Shown here one piece after another: positions 40,132-40,764 of a stretch of DNA of 40,764 nt. The notes beneath the pieces were generated by a model, which saw only the letters and a program-made list of their open reading frames with translations, was not told the origin of the DNA and searched no databases. This DNA is from DASVHF01 sp036382695 (GTDB taxonomy: Bacteria; Patescibacteriota; Microgenomatia; Woykebacterales; RBG-16-39-9b): the NCBI GenBank assembly GCA_036382695.1, contig DASVHF010000072.1, positions 1-40,764 on the forward strand, in the 5' to 3' direction. Every line of letters begins with the position of its first letter. Position 1 is the stretch's first letter. Made by a program: the position numbers and the translations under genes.

Positions 40132-40160
40132 ATAATAAACTATCATTTATTTTAGGTCAA
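40132..40160 (-). promoter_or_regulatory. Promoter of nusA-infB
   Basis: Minus strand: TTGACC (40155-40160), 17 bp, TATTAT (40132-40137); transcript start near 40125, leader about 65 nt. Confidence 0.65.
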
Positions 40161-40195
40161 GGTTTATTGAAAATATCGCGACCAGCAAATGTATA

Positions 40196-40224
40196 TTGAC
40201 AAGCAAGCGAGAAAGTGGTTTAGT
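40196..40224 (+). promoter_or_regulatory. Possible promoter of the structured RNA
   Basis: TTGACA (40196-40201), 17 bp, TTTAGT (40219-40224, four of six to TATAAT). It points into the structured region. Confidence 0.4.
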
Positions 40225-40230
40225 GTAGGT

Positions 40231-40645
40231 AAAGAAGCAAACGAGAGTACGATCCAACCCTGTTCACTCACCCGAACAGGACTAACATATGGTGGGTGCG
40301 GCATCTGGCTATTATGGGTATCCCTCCCACCCTGGGCGTAGTCAGACGTTGGTATACCCACCACCAGCACTCAATAATTTGATCCAGCTTTGTTGATCTG
40401 GGTCACCAACTGGCTGCAACAGCCGAAACTCTTGGCCGGTTGGTTAAACTTCGAGGGAGACAGTAACCGCATGCTGCCTCTCTAGCGCTCTTGGGTCTCA
40501 TCGCCGCACCCCCTGCGAGTAAGATGAAAGGAGGTAAGGTCACGGGCACACGTTGCTTCGACCCTCCCTCTGGACTCGAGAGCGCATGCCAACAGATGGG
40601 CACAATTGTGAGGGAATTTGATAATTCTCCGCAGTTGTGCCCCTT
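40231..40645 (+). ncRNA. Candidate large structured non-coding RNA (~415 nt)
   Basis: No protein-like ORF is present. The stretch is clearly richer in G+C than neighbouring genes (36 of 60 bases at 40501-40560). Helices that can be read directly: CCTGTTC/GAACAGG (40259-40265 with 40274-40280); GGGTGCGGC with GCCGCACCC, 9 bp spanning over 200 nt (40294-40302 with 40503-40511); CTGG...GGGTAT/ATACCC...CCAG (40305-40321 with 40354-40367); GATCCAG/CTGGGTC (40381-40387 with 40398-40404); CCAACTGGC/GCCGGTTGG (40406-40414 with 40435-40443). It ends in the hairpin at 40598-40642. Size and layout suit RNase P RNA or tmRNA, but I could not find the universal RNase P GGAAAGTCC box or a tmRNA T-loop. Strand choice rests on the promoter and terminator and is tentative. 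Confidence 0.55.
40598..40642. terminator. Bidirectional terminator hairpin between structured RNA and dnaJ
   Basis: GGGCACAATTG (40598-40608) and CAGTTGTGCCC (40632-40642) pair with one mismatch; the loop holds a smaller stem (GGAATT/AATTCT). The plus strand continues CTTCTTCTTTT. It could serve dnaJ on the minus strand too. Confidence 0.55.
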
Positions 40646-40652
40646 CTTCTTT

Positions 40653-40764
40653 TCAGCCCTCCAATTCTCTCAGTGCCTCTTTCTGCCTAGTAGAGAGGTG
40701 TTTGGGCGTAACTACTCTGACCCGCACGTATTGATCGCCGCGGGAAGAATCATGTTTGACTCCC
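40653..40764 (-). CDS. dnaJ: Chaperone DnaJ, partial (C-terminal 36 residues)
   Basis: The 3' end of a minus-strand gene entering from the right edge and stopping at TGA (40653-40655). The readable residues GVKHDSSRGDQYVRVRVVTP followed by KHLSTRQKEALREL end with EG. The R-G-D-(Q/L)-Y-V-x-V-x-V-x-x-P-x-x-L segment is the end of the DnaJ C-terminal substrate-binding domain. DnaJ is the Hsp40 co-chaperone of DnaK. The J domain and zinc region lie outside the window. Confidence 0.85.
   Translation of the reverse strand, partial: GVKHDSSRGDQYVRVRVVTPKHLSTRQKEALRELEG

Noticed and set aside
40259..40290. 5S rRNA-like CCGAAC hairpin
   Set aside because: Resemblance is limited to one hairpin; the closing helix and loop E strands of 5S rRNA are missing.
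40164..40603. Two minus-strand ORFs of 66-68 codons (40164-40370 and 40403-40603)
   Set aside because: The translations are rich in Cys, Trp, Pro and Arg, unlike proteins here, and lie over the helices of the structured region; they look like chance ORFs in a GC-rich RNA.
40231..40645. Calling the structured region RNase P RNA or tmRNA outright
   Set aside because: The conserved RNase P box GGAAAGTCC and its ACAGAA partner, and the tmRNA T-loop and GATTCGAC start, were not found on either strand, so naming it would be a guess.

Overview
The window looks like a piece of a Patescibacteria (Candidate Phyla Radiation) chromosome, probably from the Microgenomates/Katanobacteria side; the exact lineage is a guess. 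The evidence is compact gene packing with 1-8 bp overlaps, many short proteins without relatives I recognise, a short alanyl-tRNA synthetase without the C-terminal dimer domain, four-helix-bundle (S23-type) and SipW-signal proteins, and a PilM-like/baseplate-J-like/MltG trio. TGA is used as stop (dnaJ, pilM-like gene), so this is not a TGA-recoding lineage such as Gracilibacteria. I see no tRNA, rRNA, CRISPR array, transposase or integrase.

Layout. 1-1700: small accessory genes on the minus strand (MazG-like pyrophosphohydrolase end, DUF4406-like protein, ribbon-helix-helix protein, two unknowns) and a gene-poor patch with repeats. 1800-3900: plus-strand DEAD-box helicase with a long leader, a small unknown gene and a half-size UPF0016/Gdt1 transporter. 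3880-9900: CapA-like phosphoesterase, Glu/Leu-type dehydrogenase, RRM protein, MGMT-like protein, solitary PD-(D/E)XK nuclease, PEBP-like protein and membrane proteins. 9950-13260: a secretion operon of TasA-like protein, SipW-type signal peptidase, a second SipW-signal protein and an RTX-repeat protein. 13340-13760: an S23-type gene between 35-bp direct repeats. 14059-21199: rpoB-rpoC. 21362-24823: PilM-like, baseplate-J-like and MltG genes. 24939-31578: alaS, two small envelope proteins, a RodZ-like protein, FtsK and an EamA permease. 31609-40059: nusA, infB, a DHH-like protein, rpsO, pnp, family-4 UDG and RNase J, a transcription/translation/RNA-decay cluster. 40060-40652: a GC-rich, highly structured region with no gene, ending at the 3' end of dnaJ.

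Two expression styles can be seen. Many first-in-operon genes have a good -10 box (often with a -35 at 16-18 bp) only 6-10 nt before the start codon and mostly no Shine-Dalgarno, so their mRNAs should be leaderless. Genes inside operons have GGAGG-type sites. Genes of RNA metabolism (DEAD-box helicase, RRM protein, pnp, nusA) and rpoB instead have long leaders with hairpins.

The items most worth following up are the candidate structured RNA at about 40230-40645, the leaderless-promoter pattern, the TasA/SipW/RTX operon, the PilM/baseplate/MltG trio and two families of short intergenic palindromes.
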